Shown here piece by piece: positions 32,301 through 40,584 of a stretch of 64,000 nt of DNA. A model generated the notes under the pieces. It saw nothing but the letters and a program-made list of their open reading frames with translations, had not been told where the DNA came from and made no database searches. How positions within the stretch are numbered: the first letter of the stretch is position 1; every line of letters begins with the position of its first letter. This DNA comes from Acholeplasmatales bacterium. Its GTDB lineage: Bacteria; Bacillota_I; Bacilli_A; Acholeplasmatales; JAEDCM01. The position numbers and the translations under genes were made by a program. The stretch is taken from assembly GCA_017961685.1 (NCBI GenBank), contig JAGCWW010000020.1, positions 1-64,000 on the forward strand, written 5' to 3'.

Positions 32301-32617
32301 AAACTGCTAATAATGTAGGTGAACAATATATTTGTAATAATACATTTGATAAAGTATTCCTTTTATCATACAGTGAAGTAGGAGAATTCTATCCAACTAG
32401 TAATAGTAAATTATGTTACTATTCAGATTATTCAGCAATTACTGCTGGACGACGAATTGTTGGAGATCATACTGATGTTACAGCAAATTGGCTAACTCGT
32501 TCACCAGCTGGAAATAATTATGTTTACTCTGTATTATATAATGGTACATTAAGTTCGCTTAAAGCAGAGGCTCATGGCGGTGGAATTAGACCAGTATTAT
32601 GGTTAAATTTAGAATAA
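29315..32617 (+). CDS. Large surface protein with Thr-rich linker, InlB-type repeats and DUF6273 domain
   Basis: An exported protein of 1100 residues. The N-terminal signal-anchor (residues 5-25) has no lipobox Cys, unlike the paralogue at 440, so the protein is either membrane-anchored or processed by signal peptidase I. A Thr/Lys/Gln linker of about 50 residues follows, then several InlB/Flg_new-type repeats (FDSDGGDLV...GHTFLGWYLD) and VEHYLENLDGTY-type MucBP-like units, and a long unassigned middle. The end matches DUF6273 (YFGYYPQSR, WFKYEPIKWNIL, FSDIRKWLNDYF, LTRSPAGN, GGGIRPVLWLNLE). Function unknown; adhesion or glycan binding is plausible. The start has a GGGAG site and a TATAAT at 29266-29271. 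Confidence 0.82.
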   Translation: MKKVLPYFFSLVTVGLSIFLIMYFKPFTKKEKTTTKVNTTTTIVNQTTANQTTVKPHTTIKQNTTVKQTTTIKQTEEKEYKVLFDSDGGDLVDSQIVKEGSKLTKPKDPTKEGHTFLGWYLDETLVDLDTYCVTKDVTLKANWSVNSYTVTFISYVFDTDYSSTHQREYGSLAKYSAEEPLEAMTFEGWYLDGELISTELSCEFIMPSKDVTIRAVYQLIDCKLEFVNLGDGTGTVQGLGTYKSYKEFTVTAVADEGSYFAGWYSSPNATSAFNYYPTRCESIYDDRVLYGAFIKDNRDYTVEHYLENLDGTYSEAYYTETLYGQYEKMTNATPKEYVGFTPKEFSQEKLSLLEDTTIKIYYERNEYNLIINVLDEALGSVSGEGTYKFGEEIEAVATPTNGHRVEGWYVDGIFLHKNTNYLITMPNYDLAFCVKFEIRDDIGYKVNHYLWQEDRTYELIDTETLIGPYLGTTNAVAKTSEYYKAIEFDQIIIDPSKNMCVNIYYYPTNYELRVAVSNNYHTNEFADKVAIITAASKEMKSGFEEETVKYFDYYNFSLNGYSTSALYNSYYGIGKTYQEWIDFYEMPNDNLDYPYFVDENGYFNPSFYGYGRDVTRKIPKDMNSVAGKCYSYICDYLFDNYYDYELNIYHLTTSSGEFYFYANVGKYTPGFYVTDFENSSLTVEIEISVDGIIRTGAKKYDENGFVSEYNGSQMSHTISIYMPYDEFCERFVANADYSSSCIDSYSRGYSDKVFYQYGEEAVLTAIPSSGNLFVGWYEGDNLLSDLPNYTYHMSNHDTIIRAVFEPNISEIISDIINEIEESEDNTFYFGYYPQSRVDSSYETYINSFGIEKPIVGDLKGWQINYYYIDADYNTMAYYNLDTNNDGQYDFMGISDVVDKDYSFLNPIWFKYEPIKWNILKKEDGKVMAITDLIIDCTWFYWGNKPGNKDHNGGEGYNSNYEFSDIRKWLNDYFYNVAFKEYEKELIEEVEVNNGRETANNVGEQYICNNTFDKVFLLSYSEVGEFYPTSNSKLCYYSDYSAITAGRRIVGDHTDVTANWLTRSPAGNNYVYSVLYNGTLSSLKAEAHGGGIRPVLWLNLE

Positions 32618-32618
32618 T

Positions 32619-32648
32619 AAAAGATGCAAGTTAATTCTTGCATCTTTT
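32619..32648. terminator. Bidirectional terminator between convergent genes
   Basis: A 12-bp stem AAAAGATGCAAG/CTTGCATCTTTT with a TTAATT loop. Confidence 0.88.
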
Positions 32649-33599
32649 TTATAAGTTATTTTCTTTTAAAAATTCTTTTATCGATTCATCATATTTTTCT
32701 AAATTATTTATTCTAATATGTGAATGAGCACCATGATCAAACCATACTATTTTTTTCTTATTGCTCTTACATTTGTTATATAGTATTTCTGATTTAGCTG
32801 GAAGAGAAAATTTATCTTCCTTACTATATAAGAATAGTATTGGCTTTTCATATTTATCAATTAGATTAAGTGGACCTTTTTTAATATTTACATGAGCCTT
32901 TAATCGCATAATAAAGGCAATTTCCCTTAAGAATGGGAATATTGGTCTGTGATCTACTATCATATGGTTTTTAAATGTTTCATAGAAGTTTATATACATT
33001 CCATCAGTTACAACACCTTTAATATAATCAGGACCATAATATGATGCATATAAGGCGGTAGATGCGCCTATACATATACCATGAATAATGATTTCTTCTT
33101 GACTAAATTCATCGTGTATATATTTAGCCCAAGCTATAATATCTTTATATTCTTTTAAGCCAACACAGTTATATATTCCATCACTTAAACCATGAGCACG
33201 TGAATCAACAACTAAGATATTATATCCTAAATCTTTATAAGGTTTAGCATAATAATAACAGTATAAAAGTGATTCTGTTCTACCTTGAAGAAGTATAGCT
33301 GTTTTATTACTTTTAAAATCAAAGAATTCACCATATAAGTTTAATCCTTCATTAACTATTTTAACTTCTTTTATAGAATCTTTATAAGGCTCGGCCCATT
33401 CTAAACCTGTATTATGCATTCTAAGTTGTTCCTCATTATCTGGAGCACTACATTCTCTATTCCATTTTGATTTATCAGTTCTAACTAATTCTTTTTTAAA
33501 TACTTTAAGTGCTATAAAGAATGGTGGTACAAATATCATAATAAATATTAGTAGAAGTACACCTATAACAATTAAAGCAATCACCCATGCATCTAACAT
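32649..33599 (-). CDS. Membrane-anchored alpha/beta hydrolase with a cysteine nucleophile elbow
   Basis: A protein of 316 residues with an N-terminal membrane helix (about 5-30) and an alpha/beta hydrolase domain. The elbow reads HGICIGAST, with Cys where most members have Ser; the acid (SKEDKFS) and His (HGAHSHIR) are in place. A Cys nucleophile is known in dienelactone hydrolases. The homologue at 20418 has the normal GVSMG. It overlaps the glycosyltransferase by seven bases, so the two are co-translated, and it could process the lipid- or glycan-linked product of that enzyme. Substrate unknown. Confidence 0.82.
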   Translation of the reverse strand: MLDAWVIALIVIGVLLLIFIMIFVPPFFIALKVFKKELVRTDKSKWNRECSAPDNEEQLRMHNTGLEWAEPYKDSIKEVKIVNEGLNLYGEFFDFKSNKTAILLQGRTESLLYCYYYAKPYKDLGYNILVVDSRAHGLSDGIYNCVGLKEYKDIIAWAKYIHDEFSQEEIIIHGICIGASTALYASYYGPDYIKGVVTDGMYINFYETFKNHMIVDHRPIFPFLREIAFIMRLKAHVNIKKGPLNLIDKYEKPILFLYSKEDKFSLPAKSEILYNKCKSNKKKIVWFDHGAHSHIRINNLEKYDESIKEFLKENNL

Positions 33600-34633
33600 A
33601 AATATATCTCCTTTTTAAATGATGAAAATGTATTAATTAAATTATATGATATAACAGTTATAATTAAAGCAATAAACATTGCGGCTATGCTTGGTATGCA
33701 TAAATCAAATAATAAATATAATCCACTATTTAAAGCTATATAGGCAAATATTTTATTAAAATAGAATGCCGAATAACGCTCAATATACCTTGTACCTTTA
33801 AAGAGATTTAATCTATTTAATATATATGGTAAATATATAAATATTAAAGTAGATGTAATTAAAGAAAAGTGCGTAAATAAAGGATTTTTTATTAATGTTT
33901 CAAATAATATAAAACTAATTATATAAATAAGTAAACTTATTGTATATGGTAAGTGATATGTTAGAATTGTTGAACAGATTTTTAAGAAATCCTTAATAGG
34001 GCGAAAATGCGTTTTCGCATTATTATCAAAGTATACTGTATCTATTTTCATTTCAGTTAACTCTATTCTAGCTTTTATAATATCAATTATCATATTCATT
34101 TCATATTCAAATCTCTTACCCTTTACCTTTAGTAAGAAAGGAAGAAGTTCATCATTAAATACTCTTAAGCCTGTTTGTGAATCATATACATATTTATTCA
34201 TACAACATCTAATTAAATAACGTGAAGAATTATTTCCTATTTTACTTTTAATAGGAACATCTCCTTCAAACATACGAGATCCAAGTAATAATCCATTATT
34301 AATTGTTTTATAGAAGTTTATACACCTATATATATCTTTAACTAAATGTTGGCCATCTGAATCAATTGTTGCAATAATCATTTTTTCATTTAAATCTTTT
34401 AAATATTTAAAAGCTGTTTTTAGTGCACAACCTTTACCTTTATTTACTTCATGAGTTAATACTACTACGTTTTTCATTTTTTTTGCTTCATCAAAAATAG
34501 AAGTATCAGTAGTTCCATCATTAACAATTACAATATTTATAGACTTAAAAAAACTATTAAGATCTTTGATTAAATCTAATAGTCTAAAGTTAGGTTCATA
34601 AGATGGAATTACAATATAAGTTTTATAGTCCAT
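33593..34633 (-). CDS. Family 2 glycosyltransferase with C-terminal membrane domain
   Basis: A 346-residue enzyme that probably moves a sugar from a nucleotide or polyprenol donor to a lipid. The GT2 domain starts YIVIPSYEPN and has IVNDGTTDTS, NKGKGCALKTA, the DxD-like DSDGQH and a SQTGLRVF acceptor motif, as in DPM1/GtrB enzymes. The last 130 residues hold about four membrane helices resembling GtrA, as often found fused to or beside such enzymes. It is translated with the hydrolase at 32649. The promoter is near consensus. Confidence 0.85.
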   Translation of the reverse strand: MDYKTYIVIPSYEPNFRLLDLIKDLNSFFKSINIVIVNDGTTDTSIFDEAKKMKNVVVLTHEVNKGKGCALKTAFKYLKDLNEKMIIATIDSDGQHLVKDIYRCINFYKTINNGLLLGSRMFEGDVPIKSKIGNNSSRYLIRCCMNKYVYDSQTGLRVFNDELLPFLLKVKGKRFEYEMNMIIDIIKARIELTEMKIDTVYFDNNAKTHFRPIKDFLKICSTILTYHLPYTISLLIYIISFILFETLIKNPLFTHFSLITSTLIFIYLPYILNRLNLFKGTRYIERYSAFYFNKIFAYIALNSGLYLLFDLCIPSIAAMFIALIITVISYNLINTFSSFKKEIYLC

Positions 34634-34656
34634 AAATATTACCTCTTAACATTATA

Positions 34657-34685
34657 ATTATAGCAAATAAAACAATATTTCTCAA
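34657..34685 (-). promoter_or_regulatory. Promoter of the glycosyltransferase/hydrolase operon
   Basis: On the minus strand, TTGAGA (34685-34680) and TATAAT (34662-34657) are 17 bases apart. Confidence 0.78.
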
Positions 34686-34842
34686 TTGATAAACACCTAT
34701 AAAAAAGAAAATATATATAAATATATAAAAATGTATTGCAATTAAAATATATATGTGTTATTTTTATTTATGTGATTTATTAAAAAGCTTAGGCGCAGTA
34801 ACAAAAAATAAGGATTAGAAGCAATATATATGCCTTATATGT

Positions 34843-34957
34843 TATAGGTTATCCTATATAATCATGAACATGGCTAAAAAAAGCATATAATCACGAAATT
34901 TGGATATGCCTCCCGGCAAATCAAAATTTAAATTTATAAGGAGTATAGTAGGATAAC
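34843..34957 (+). promoter_or_regulatory. Candidate structured leader of the PLP decarboxylase gene
   Basis: The 326-base gap before the decarboxylase has no gene. It holds a hairpin TATAGG-TTAT-CCTATA at 34843-34858 and a longer-range pair, GTTATCCTA (34848-34856) with TAGGATAAC (34949-34957). The second arm lies between the AAGGAG site and the start codon. The two pairings exclude each other, as in a translational switch. Two TATAAT boxes (34857-34862 and 34886-34891) lie between the arms; if either is the promoter, the left arm is not in the RNA. I see no match to a riboswitch class I know. Confidence 0.35.
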
Positions 34958-34959
34958 AA

Positions 34960-36276
34960 ATGAAAAAGCTAATAGAAGAAAAAGATGGTAAATTATACTA
35001 CAATGGTTATTGCTTAGTTGATCTAGCAAAACGTTTTGGAACACCTTTAACAATTACATTCTTAGATGTAATCAAAGAACGTATATTATCGCTTAAGGAT
35101 GCGTTTTTAAAGAGTAAGAATGAAGTTAATTATGATGGTAATTTCTATTATTTAAATGCTAATAAAGCAAATTATGGAAAGGATGAAATTGAATCAGCTT
35201 TCATCTATTCAGATGGACTTGAAACTTCATCATTTTATGATTTAGTTTTATCTTTAAAGATGTATGAAAAGTACCCAGAATTTAAAGATAAATTAATTGT
35301 TTGTAATGGATTAAAACCTGATGATTATCTTGATGCAATTGCACTTGCTCATAGTAAAGGATATAATATCATAACTATCATTGATGATATTTATGAATAT
35401 GAATACTTAAAGAAAAAAGATATCAACTTAAGAATTGGTTTTAGAATTCATTTATCATCTTTATATGAACCAGAAGTAAAGGATGATAGATTTGGTTTAA
35501 TGGATGATGAAATCAATTATATTTTAGATGATGTTAAAAATACAAAATTAATCTTAGATACAATTCATTATCATCAAAGAGGATTTGATTTTGAAGAAGA
35601 TAAATTCTTTAAAAACTTTGATATAGCATTTGCTTATTACATTAAAGCAAAGAAATTATATGATTCAGTAAAATACTTCGATTTTGGTGGAGGTACACCA
35701 CTACCAATTGAAGGTGAATATGATTATGATGCATATACAAAAGCTATTTTAGCTCATGTTAAAGATTTATGTATTAAAAATGATGTTAAACAACCAGATT
35801 TAATTGGTGAAAATGGTAAATATAGCCAAAAAGATTCAACAGTTAATATTTATAAGGTTGTTGGAACTAAAAATACAGGACAATATCCTTGGTATATTGT
35901 AGATTCATCACTACTTATTGCTATGCCTGAAATGTATGCATTAGGTGAACCTATTTTAGTTAAGCCAATCAATAACTTAAATGAAAAGATGGTTGAAGCT
36001 AGACTTGCTGGTATTACATGTGACTGTGATGATGTATACTTTGATAAAGAAAAAGGTTATTTCTTAATCCCTGAATGTGATGATGACTACATCGCATTAC
36101 TTGGTACAGGATCTTACCAAAACTCTATGAATGGTAAGGGCGGAGTACATCATTGTATGTTACCAGAAGAAAAAGATGTTATTATTTATAATAAGAATGG
36201 CACAGAATTAGTTAAGGTTAGAAAAGAACTACAAACAATCGAAAATATATACGATTTATTAAATATTAAACATTAA
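34960..36276 (+). CDS. PLP-dependent decarboxylase, fold type III (Orn/DAP/Arg decarboxylase family)
   Basis: A 438-residue alanine-racemase-fold decarboxylase that acts on a basic amino acid. Family motifs are recognisable but altered: YLNANKANYG (PLP lysine), DGLETSSFYDLVL, IHYHQRGFDF, FDFGGGTPLP (phosphate loop), ENGKYSQKDS in place of EPGRxxV, TCDCDD in place of CDSGD, and LLGTGSYQNSM in place of GAGAY. These changes resemble arginine decarboxylase SpeA more than diaminopimelate decarboxylase, but the substrate cannot be fixed from sequence. Polyamine synthesis is the best guess. It is a single gene with an AAGGAG site and a possible structured leader. Confidence 0.78.
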   Translation: MKKLIEEKDGKLYYNGYCLVDLAKRFGTPLTITFLDVIKERILSLKDAFLKSKNEVNYDGNFYYLNANKANYGKDEIESAFIYSDGLETSSFYDLVLSLKMYEKYPEFKDKLIVCNGLKPDDYLDAIALAHSKGYNIITIIDDIYEYEYLKKKDINLRIGFRIHLSSLYEPEVKDDRFGLMDDEINYILDDVKNTKLILDTIHYHQRGFDFEEDKFFKNFDIAFAYYIKAKKLYDSVKYFDFGGGTPLPIEGEYDYDAYTKAILAHVKDLCIKNDVKQPDLIGENGKYSQKDSTVNIYKVVGTKNTGQYPWYIVDSSLLIAMPEMYALGEPILVKPINNLNEKMVEARLAGITCDCDDVYFDKEKGYFLIPECDDDYIALLGTGSYQNSMNGKGGVHHCMLPEEKDVIIYNKNGTELVKVRKELQTIENIYDLLNIKH

Positions 36277-36277
36277 G

Positions 36278-36300
36278 GCAATCAAATGATTGCTTTTTTT
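36278..36300 (+). terminator. Rho-independent terminator
   Basis: Stem GCAATC/GATTGC with an AAAT loop and a run of seven T. Confidence 0.85.
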
Positions 36301-36345
36301 GTAAATTTAAAGTAAAATGATAGTGTAGTTAATGGAGGTATATTT

Positions 36346-36798
36346 ATGTACTGTAAGAAATGTGGTATGCAAGTAGAAGAAGGAAGTAGATTCTGTCCTA
36401 CATGCGGAAATGATTTAACTAAAGATATTTATCAAGAAAAAGAAGATGACTTTTTTAAAGAATATGATAAAAAAGAAGAAGTTGAATCTAATAATACAAA
36501 TGTTCAAGAACCAATGTCTTATAAAGTATTTGCGATAATTGGTTTTGTATCAGGAATAGTATCAATTTGCTTATGCTGGATTCCTTGGATGTTTAATGTA
36601 TCTATTCCAGGTATGATTTTTTCTAAGGTTGGTTATAAATCAAAAACAAAATCTAGTAATGCTAAAACAGGTTTTGCTTTATCATTAGTTGCTACAATCA
36701 TTAATATCATAATCACAATTGCTTTATTAGTTTTTATTATTATTTATGCTAAAGATCATCCAGATGCTGATTTAATTTTTGGTTTTGATTTTGATTAG
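36346..36798 (+). CDS. Zinc-ribbon membrane protein (DUF4190-like)
   Basis: A 150-residue protein. The N-terminal zinc ribbon is MYCKKCGMQVEEGSRFCPTCGNDL, with two CxxC pairs. An acidic linker of about 30 residues follows, then two membrane helices around 60-90 and 107-135 with the DUF4190-like pattern (FAIIGFVSGIVS...SNAKTGFALSLVATI). Function unknown. The next gene has the same zinc ribbon, so the two are probably paralogues in one operon. Confidence 0.82.
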   Translation: MYCKKCGMQVEEGSRFCPTCGNDLTKDIYQEKEDDFFKEYDKKEEVESNNTNVQEPMSYKVFAIIGFVSGIVSICLCWIPWMFNVSIPGMIFSKVGYKSKTKSSNAKTGFALSLVATIINIIITIALLVFIIIYAKDHPDADLIFGFDFD

Positions 36799-36810
36799 GG
36801 GGATTAAAAA

Positions 36811-37176
36811 ATGTATTGTGTTAATTGTGGGGAAAAAATAGAAGATGATGCAAAAGTTTGCCCTAAGTGCGGTAATGAAATAAACCCTAGTAGATTACCT
36901 ATGATATTCTCTATTATCGCGTTTATTTTATGCGTTGATGCGATAGCTAATGTCTTTATGCTTATGATTATGAGTGAGGGTGATGTATATCAAACAACAA
37001 CTCATTACATTTTCATGATAATGGCTATAATAAGCGCTATTGCAAGCATTGTATTGGCTTCAATAAGTTTAAAAATGAAGTGTAAATATAAGACTTTACC
37101 TATTATTACACTTCCCATTTCAACTATTTGTTTAGCGTGTGAAATATTTGCGCTAATCATTGCAGCAACTAATTAA
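36811..37176 (+). CDS. Zinc-ribbon membrane protein
   Basis: A 121-residue protein with an N-terminal zinc ribbon (MYCVNCGEKIEDDAKVCPKCGNEI) and three membrane helices. It follows the similar gene at 36346 by 12 bases with an AGGGGGA site. Function unknown. Confidence 0.78.
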   Translation: MYCVNCGEKIEDDAKVCPKCGNEINPSRLPMIFSIIAFILCVDAIANVFMLMIMSEGDVYQTTTHYIFMIMAIISAIASIVLASISLKMKCKYKTLPIITLPISTICLACEIFALIIAATN

Positions 37177-37188
37177 TAATAAAAAAAT

Positions 37189-37216
37189 AAGAGGATGTTT
37201 ATTCATCCTCTTTTTG
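37189..37216. terminator. Bidirectional terminator between convergent genes
   Basis: A 9-bp stem AAGAGGATG/CATCCTCTT with a TTTATT loop; it overlaps the stop codon of the minus-strand gene. Confidence 0.82.
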
Positions 37217-38080
37217 TTCGTTATTTGTAATATTTTCTTCAACTTTTTTATTCTTTTTTTCTTTCTTTGTCTTTTCTTTTTTGTGATAAAAATAAGTTGA
37301 ATGTTCATTAAAAAATGATTCCATAGTATCATGAATATCTGTCATTGCTCTATTAATTCTTTCGGCATGACTTCCTTCATTTGTTGGATAATAAGGTTCT
37401 AGGAAGTTTATAGTTAAACATGGCTTTCTTCTCCATATTCTATATAAACCCTTAGGCTTTCTATAAGTAAATACGATAGGTAATATTGGTGTATCATCAA
37501 CTAAAGCTAATCTAAATGCTCCCTTTTTAAAAGGTCTAATGTGATCACAATAAGGAAGAAGTGCTGCTTCAGGATAAACTGTTATTTTTCTACCCCTTGC
37601 TAAATCTTCTAAGAACTGTGCTCTAAATCTAGGCATTTGACTTTTCTTTTCTGGAATAGGGACGGCACCTAATATTCTAATAAGCTTACCAAAACCAAAG
37701 GGTAGACCTAAGTTTGATTGTAGACTTGTAAAATAAACTCTTTTTCTCATTAAAGTCCAACCAATAAAGAAGGCATCACCTGGATTTACATGGTTAGATA
37801 CTAATATACAACCTTTTTTCTTAATTTTCTTCCAGTTCTTTTTACCTTTGATTCTAAAACCGTTTATGCATATAATCCAAGGCATCGCAAAAATACCAAA
37901 GAAAATGATTAAGAATCTTGACCAAAAATACTTAAACTTACTACGGTAGAAGAAGTTATAGTTATCTTTTAACTCTACTTTCTTCGCATCTACAGTATGA
38001 TAAGTATGTTCATTTTCATCAACTACTTTAGGTTCTTCATTATTAAGATTTTCTTCTGTTTTTTTCTCTAAATCTTCCAT
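37199..38080 (-). CDS. plsC: 1-acyl-sn-glycerol-3-phosphate acyltransferase (PlsC family)
   Basis: A single-domain LPLAT of 293 residues that should add the second acyl chain to lysophosphatidate at the membrane. The catalytic NHVNPGD (HX4D) follows KKGCILVS; the acceptor motif is GAVPIP and the third motif is ITVYPEAALLPY in place of the usual FPEGTRS. A membrane segment precedes the catalytic motif near residue 55-75. The C-terminal 35 residues are almost all Lys and Glu. It is a stand-alone gene, and so may be the housekeeping PlsC, in contrast to the double-domain enzyme at 26826. Confidence 0.82.
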   Translation of the reverse strand: MEDLEKKTEENLNNEEPKVVDENEHTYHTVDAKKVELKDNYNFFYRSKFKYFWSRFLIIFFGIFAMPWIICINGFRIKGKKNWKKIKKKGCILVSNHVNPGDAFFIGWTLMRKRVYFTSLQSNLGLPFGFGKLIRILGAVPIPEKKSQMPRFRAQFLEDLARGRKITVYPEAALLPYCDHIRPFKKGAFRLALVDDTPILPIVFTYRKPKGLYRIWRRKPCLTINFLEPYYPTNEGSHAERINRAMTDIHDTMESFFNEHSTYFYHKKEKTKKEKKNKKVEENITNNEQKEDE

Positions 38081-38196
38081 AATTTTTACCTCTAAATGAG
38101 ATTATATCATTTTTGAGTTAATTTTTAAATATTTTTTAAAAATAACGATATACCTATATTATTATTATGTGATATAATAATAATGGAGTGATATGT

Positions 38197-38748
38197 ATGA
38201 ATATAGTTTATGGTGGTTCCTTTAACCCGCCTACAAAGGCACACAAATTAATAATTGATAAGTTATTTATGGTATTCCGTCCAGATAATATTATCGTTGT
38301 CCCTGTTGGAGATAGTTATGGTAAAGCTTCCTTAATCGAGTATGACCATAGACTAGAAATGGCTAAATTACTTGATAATCGAATTATCGTTAGTAATTTA
38401 GAAAATAATGATAAGTATCTTGGAACTTATAATTTATTAAAAAAATTATCTGAAGATTTTTCTGATTTGTATTATGTTATTGGTTCAGATAATTTAATAA
38501 ATTTAGATAAGTGGATTGATTATAAGAACTTACTAAGAGATTTTAAATTCATTGTCTTTAATAGACATAATTTAGATTTGATGGATATCATTTTGGATAA
38601 ATATCCTGAATTTAAGGATCATTTTTTAGTTATCGAAATTGATTATGATATTTCATCAACTGAATTTAGAAATACCAAGAATAAAGATTTAATTCCAGAA
38701 GATGTATATGATTATATCGTTAAAAATAATTTATACGAGGTGAAGTAA
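38197..38748 (+). CDS. nadD: Nicotinate-nucleotide adenylyltransferase
   Basis: NadD adenylates nicotinate mononucleotide with ATP to give deamido-NAD. The ATG at 38197 is chosen because GGAG lies 8 bases upstream; a GTG at 38188 inside that site is rejected. The 183 residues show YGGSFNPPTKAH (the nucleotidyltransferase HxGH-type motif, here TKAH), DNLINLDKW and the late ISSTEFR motif. The next gene, nadE, starts directly after its stop, so the last two steps of NAD synthesis are made from one transcript. A TATAAT lies at 38173-38178. Confidence 0.92.
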   Translation: MNIVYGGSFNPPTKAHKLIIDKLFMVFRPDNIIVVPVGDSYGKASLIEYDHRLEMAKLLDNRIIVSNLENNDKYLGTYNLLKKLSEDFSDLYYVIGSDNLINLDKWIDYKNLLRDFKFIVFNRHNLDLMDIILDKYPEFKDHFLVIEIDYDISSTEFRNTKNKDLIPEDVYDYIVKNNLYEVK

Positions 38749-40584
38749 ATGAAAAATGGATTTATAAAATTAGCTAACGTTACTCCTAGAGTTTATCTAG
38801 GCGATGTTAAAGAAAACTTAAATGAAATCAAAAAAGCTATTAAAAAAATAGATGCTGATATCATAACTTTTCCTGAACTTGCTTTAACAGGCTATTCATT
38901 AGGTGATGTGTTTTTCCAAAACGATATCATAAATGAAGTAGAAGAATCAGTTGAAGAATTCTTAAAGGCTAATAGTTTTGAAGGTGTAATTATTTTAGGT
39001 GCTCCAGTTAAAGTAGAAAATTCTTTATATAACTGTGCATTAGTTATTCAAAAGGATATAATTCTTGGAATTGTACCTAAAACATTCTTACCTAATTCAG
39101 GAGAATTTAGAGAAAAACGTTGGTTTAAATCTGATTATGATTTTGATAGTATTTGTTATGCAAATTTAGAAGTACCATTTGGTAGTATTAAATTTATTGA
39201 CCAATTAAATAAAGTAAACTTCGCAGTTGAAATTTGTTATGACATGTTTGCGCCTATTTCTATGTCAAGTATTTATTCAATTAATGGATGCAATATGATT
39301 TTTAACATTGCCGCTAGTGATGAAGTAATTGGTAAGGATGAAATGAGAAGAAACTTTATCTCAGCTAAATCAAAAGAATGCTGCGCAATTTATTCATACA
39401 CATCAACTGGTGTAACTGATTCAACAAGTAGTGTACTATTTGGTGGTGCTAAAGTAGTAGCACAAAATGGTGAATTATTAAATAATGCTGAATTATACAA
39501 AATGGATACAGATATAATGTATACAATTTGTGATATTGATAGAATTAATTATGCTAGGGATAAATTTATTGCGCTAAATGATTCTTTAGGTGTAGTAGAT
39601 GCATACATCCAAGATGTATACTTCTCACTACCTGAAAAAGAATATTTACCAGCTATTGATAAAGATCCATTTATTCCAAAAAATAATCCAAAAGAAGCTT
39701 ATAAGACAATTTCAAATATCTTAGAGCTTGCTTTAGCTAGAAGAATAGAGGTAAGCCATTCTAAAACAGTAGTAGTAGGCATATCAGGTGGACTTGATTC
39801 TACACTTACACTATTAGTTGCTTATAAAGCGTTTAAGAGATTAAAAATGGATGTTAAAAATATAATTGCGATAACTATGCCTGGTTTAGGTACTAGTGAA
39901 AGAACAAAAACTAATGCGGATGTTTTAATGGAAACTCTAGGTGTTACACGTAGAGAAATCTCTATTGAAAAATCAGTATTAGGTCATTTTAGAGATATCA
40001 ATCATAAGAAAGATAATATGAATATCACTTATGAAAATGCTCAAGCAAGAATGCGTACATTAATCTTAATGGATGTAGCTAATGATAATCAAGGTATCGT
40101 TTTAGGTACAGGAGATATGTCTGAGATTGCTTTAGGTTGGGCAACTTATAATGGAGATCAAATGAGTATGTATAATACTAACTGTAATATTCCAAAGACT
40201 TTAGTTAGATTTATGGTTAAAGCTTATGCTGATTATGAATTTAAAAATGCTAAGGATACTTTATATGATATTATTGATACTCCTATTTCTCCAGAATTAA
40301 AGAAAGATCAAAAAACAGAAGATACAGTTGGTAAATATGAAATTAATGATTTCATCTTATACAACTATTTAATGAATGGTTATTCAGCTGAAAAGATTGC
40401 TTATCTTTTAAGTAAAGCTTATGAAATTGATGGGGCTGAAGATGTTAAAAAATTCTTTAACAGATTCTACAGCCAACAATTTAAAAGAGAAGCAAGCCCA
40501 GATGGTATTAGAGTATTTTCTGAATCACTAGATCCAAGAAATGGATTTGTAATTCCAAGTGATATTTTAAGGAGATTAAAATAA
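38749..40584 (+). CDS. nadE: Glutamine-dependent NAD synthetase
   Basis: NadE amidates deamido-NAD to NAD using glutamine. The N-terminal nitrilase-type glutaminase (1-280) carries the Glu-Lys-Cys triad in FPELALTGY, VPKTFLPN and AVEICYDMF. The C-terminal synthetase has the pyrophosphate loop GISGGLDST and GTGDMSEIALGW. The 611-residue length fits the fused type. It follows nadD with no gap and overlaps mnmA by one base (TAATG). Confidence 0.93.
   Translation: MKNGFIKLANVTPRVYLGDVKENLNEIKKAIKKIDADIITFPELALTGYSLGDVFFQNDIINEVEESVEEFLKANSFEGVIILGAPVKVENSLYNCALVIQKDIILGIVPKTFLPNSGEFREKRWFKSDYDFDSICYANLEVPFGSIKFIDQLNKVNFAVEICYDMFAPISMSSIYSINGCNMIFNIAASDEVIGKDEMRRNFISAKSKECCAIYSYTSTGVTDSTSSVLFGGAKVVAQNGELLNNAELYKMDTDIMYTICDIDRINYARDKFIALNDSLGVVDAYIQDVYFSLPEKEYLPAIDKDPFIPKNNPKEAYKTISNILELALARRIEVSHSKTVVVGISGGLDSTLTLLVAYKAFKRLKMDVKNIIAITMPGLGTSERTKTNADVLMETLGVTRREISIEKSVLGHFRDINHKKDNMNITYENAQARMRTLILMDVANDNQGIVLGTGDMSEIALGWATYNGDQMSMYNTNCNIPKTLVRFMVKAYADYEFKNAKDTLYDIIDTPISPELKKDQKTEDTVGKYEINDFILYNYLMNGYSAEKIAYLLSKAYEIDGAEDVKKFFNRFYSQQFKREASPDGIRVFSESLDPRNGFVIPSDILRRLK

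Noticed and set aside
34801-34959. A known riboswitch class before the decarboxylase
   Set aside because: No match to the core motifs of T-box, SAM, lysine, preQ1 or guanidine riboswitches that I can recall, so only a generic structured leader is proposed.
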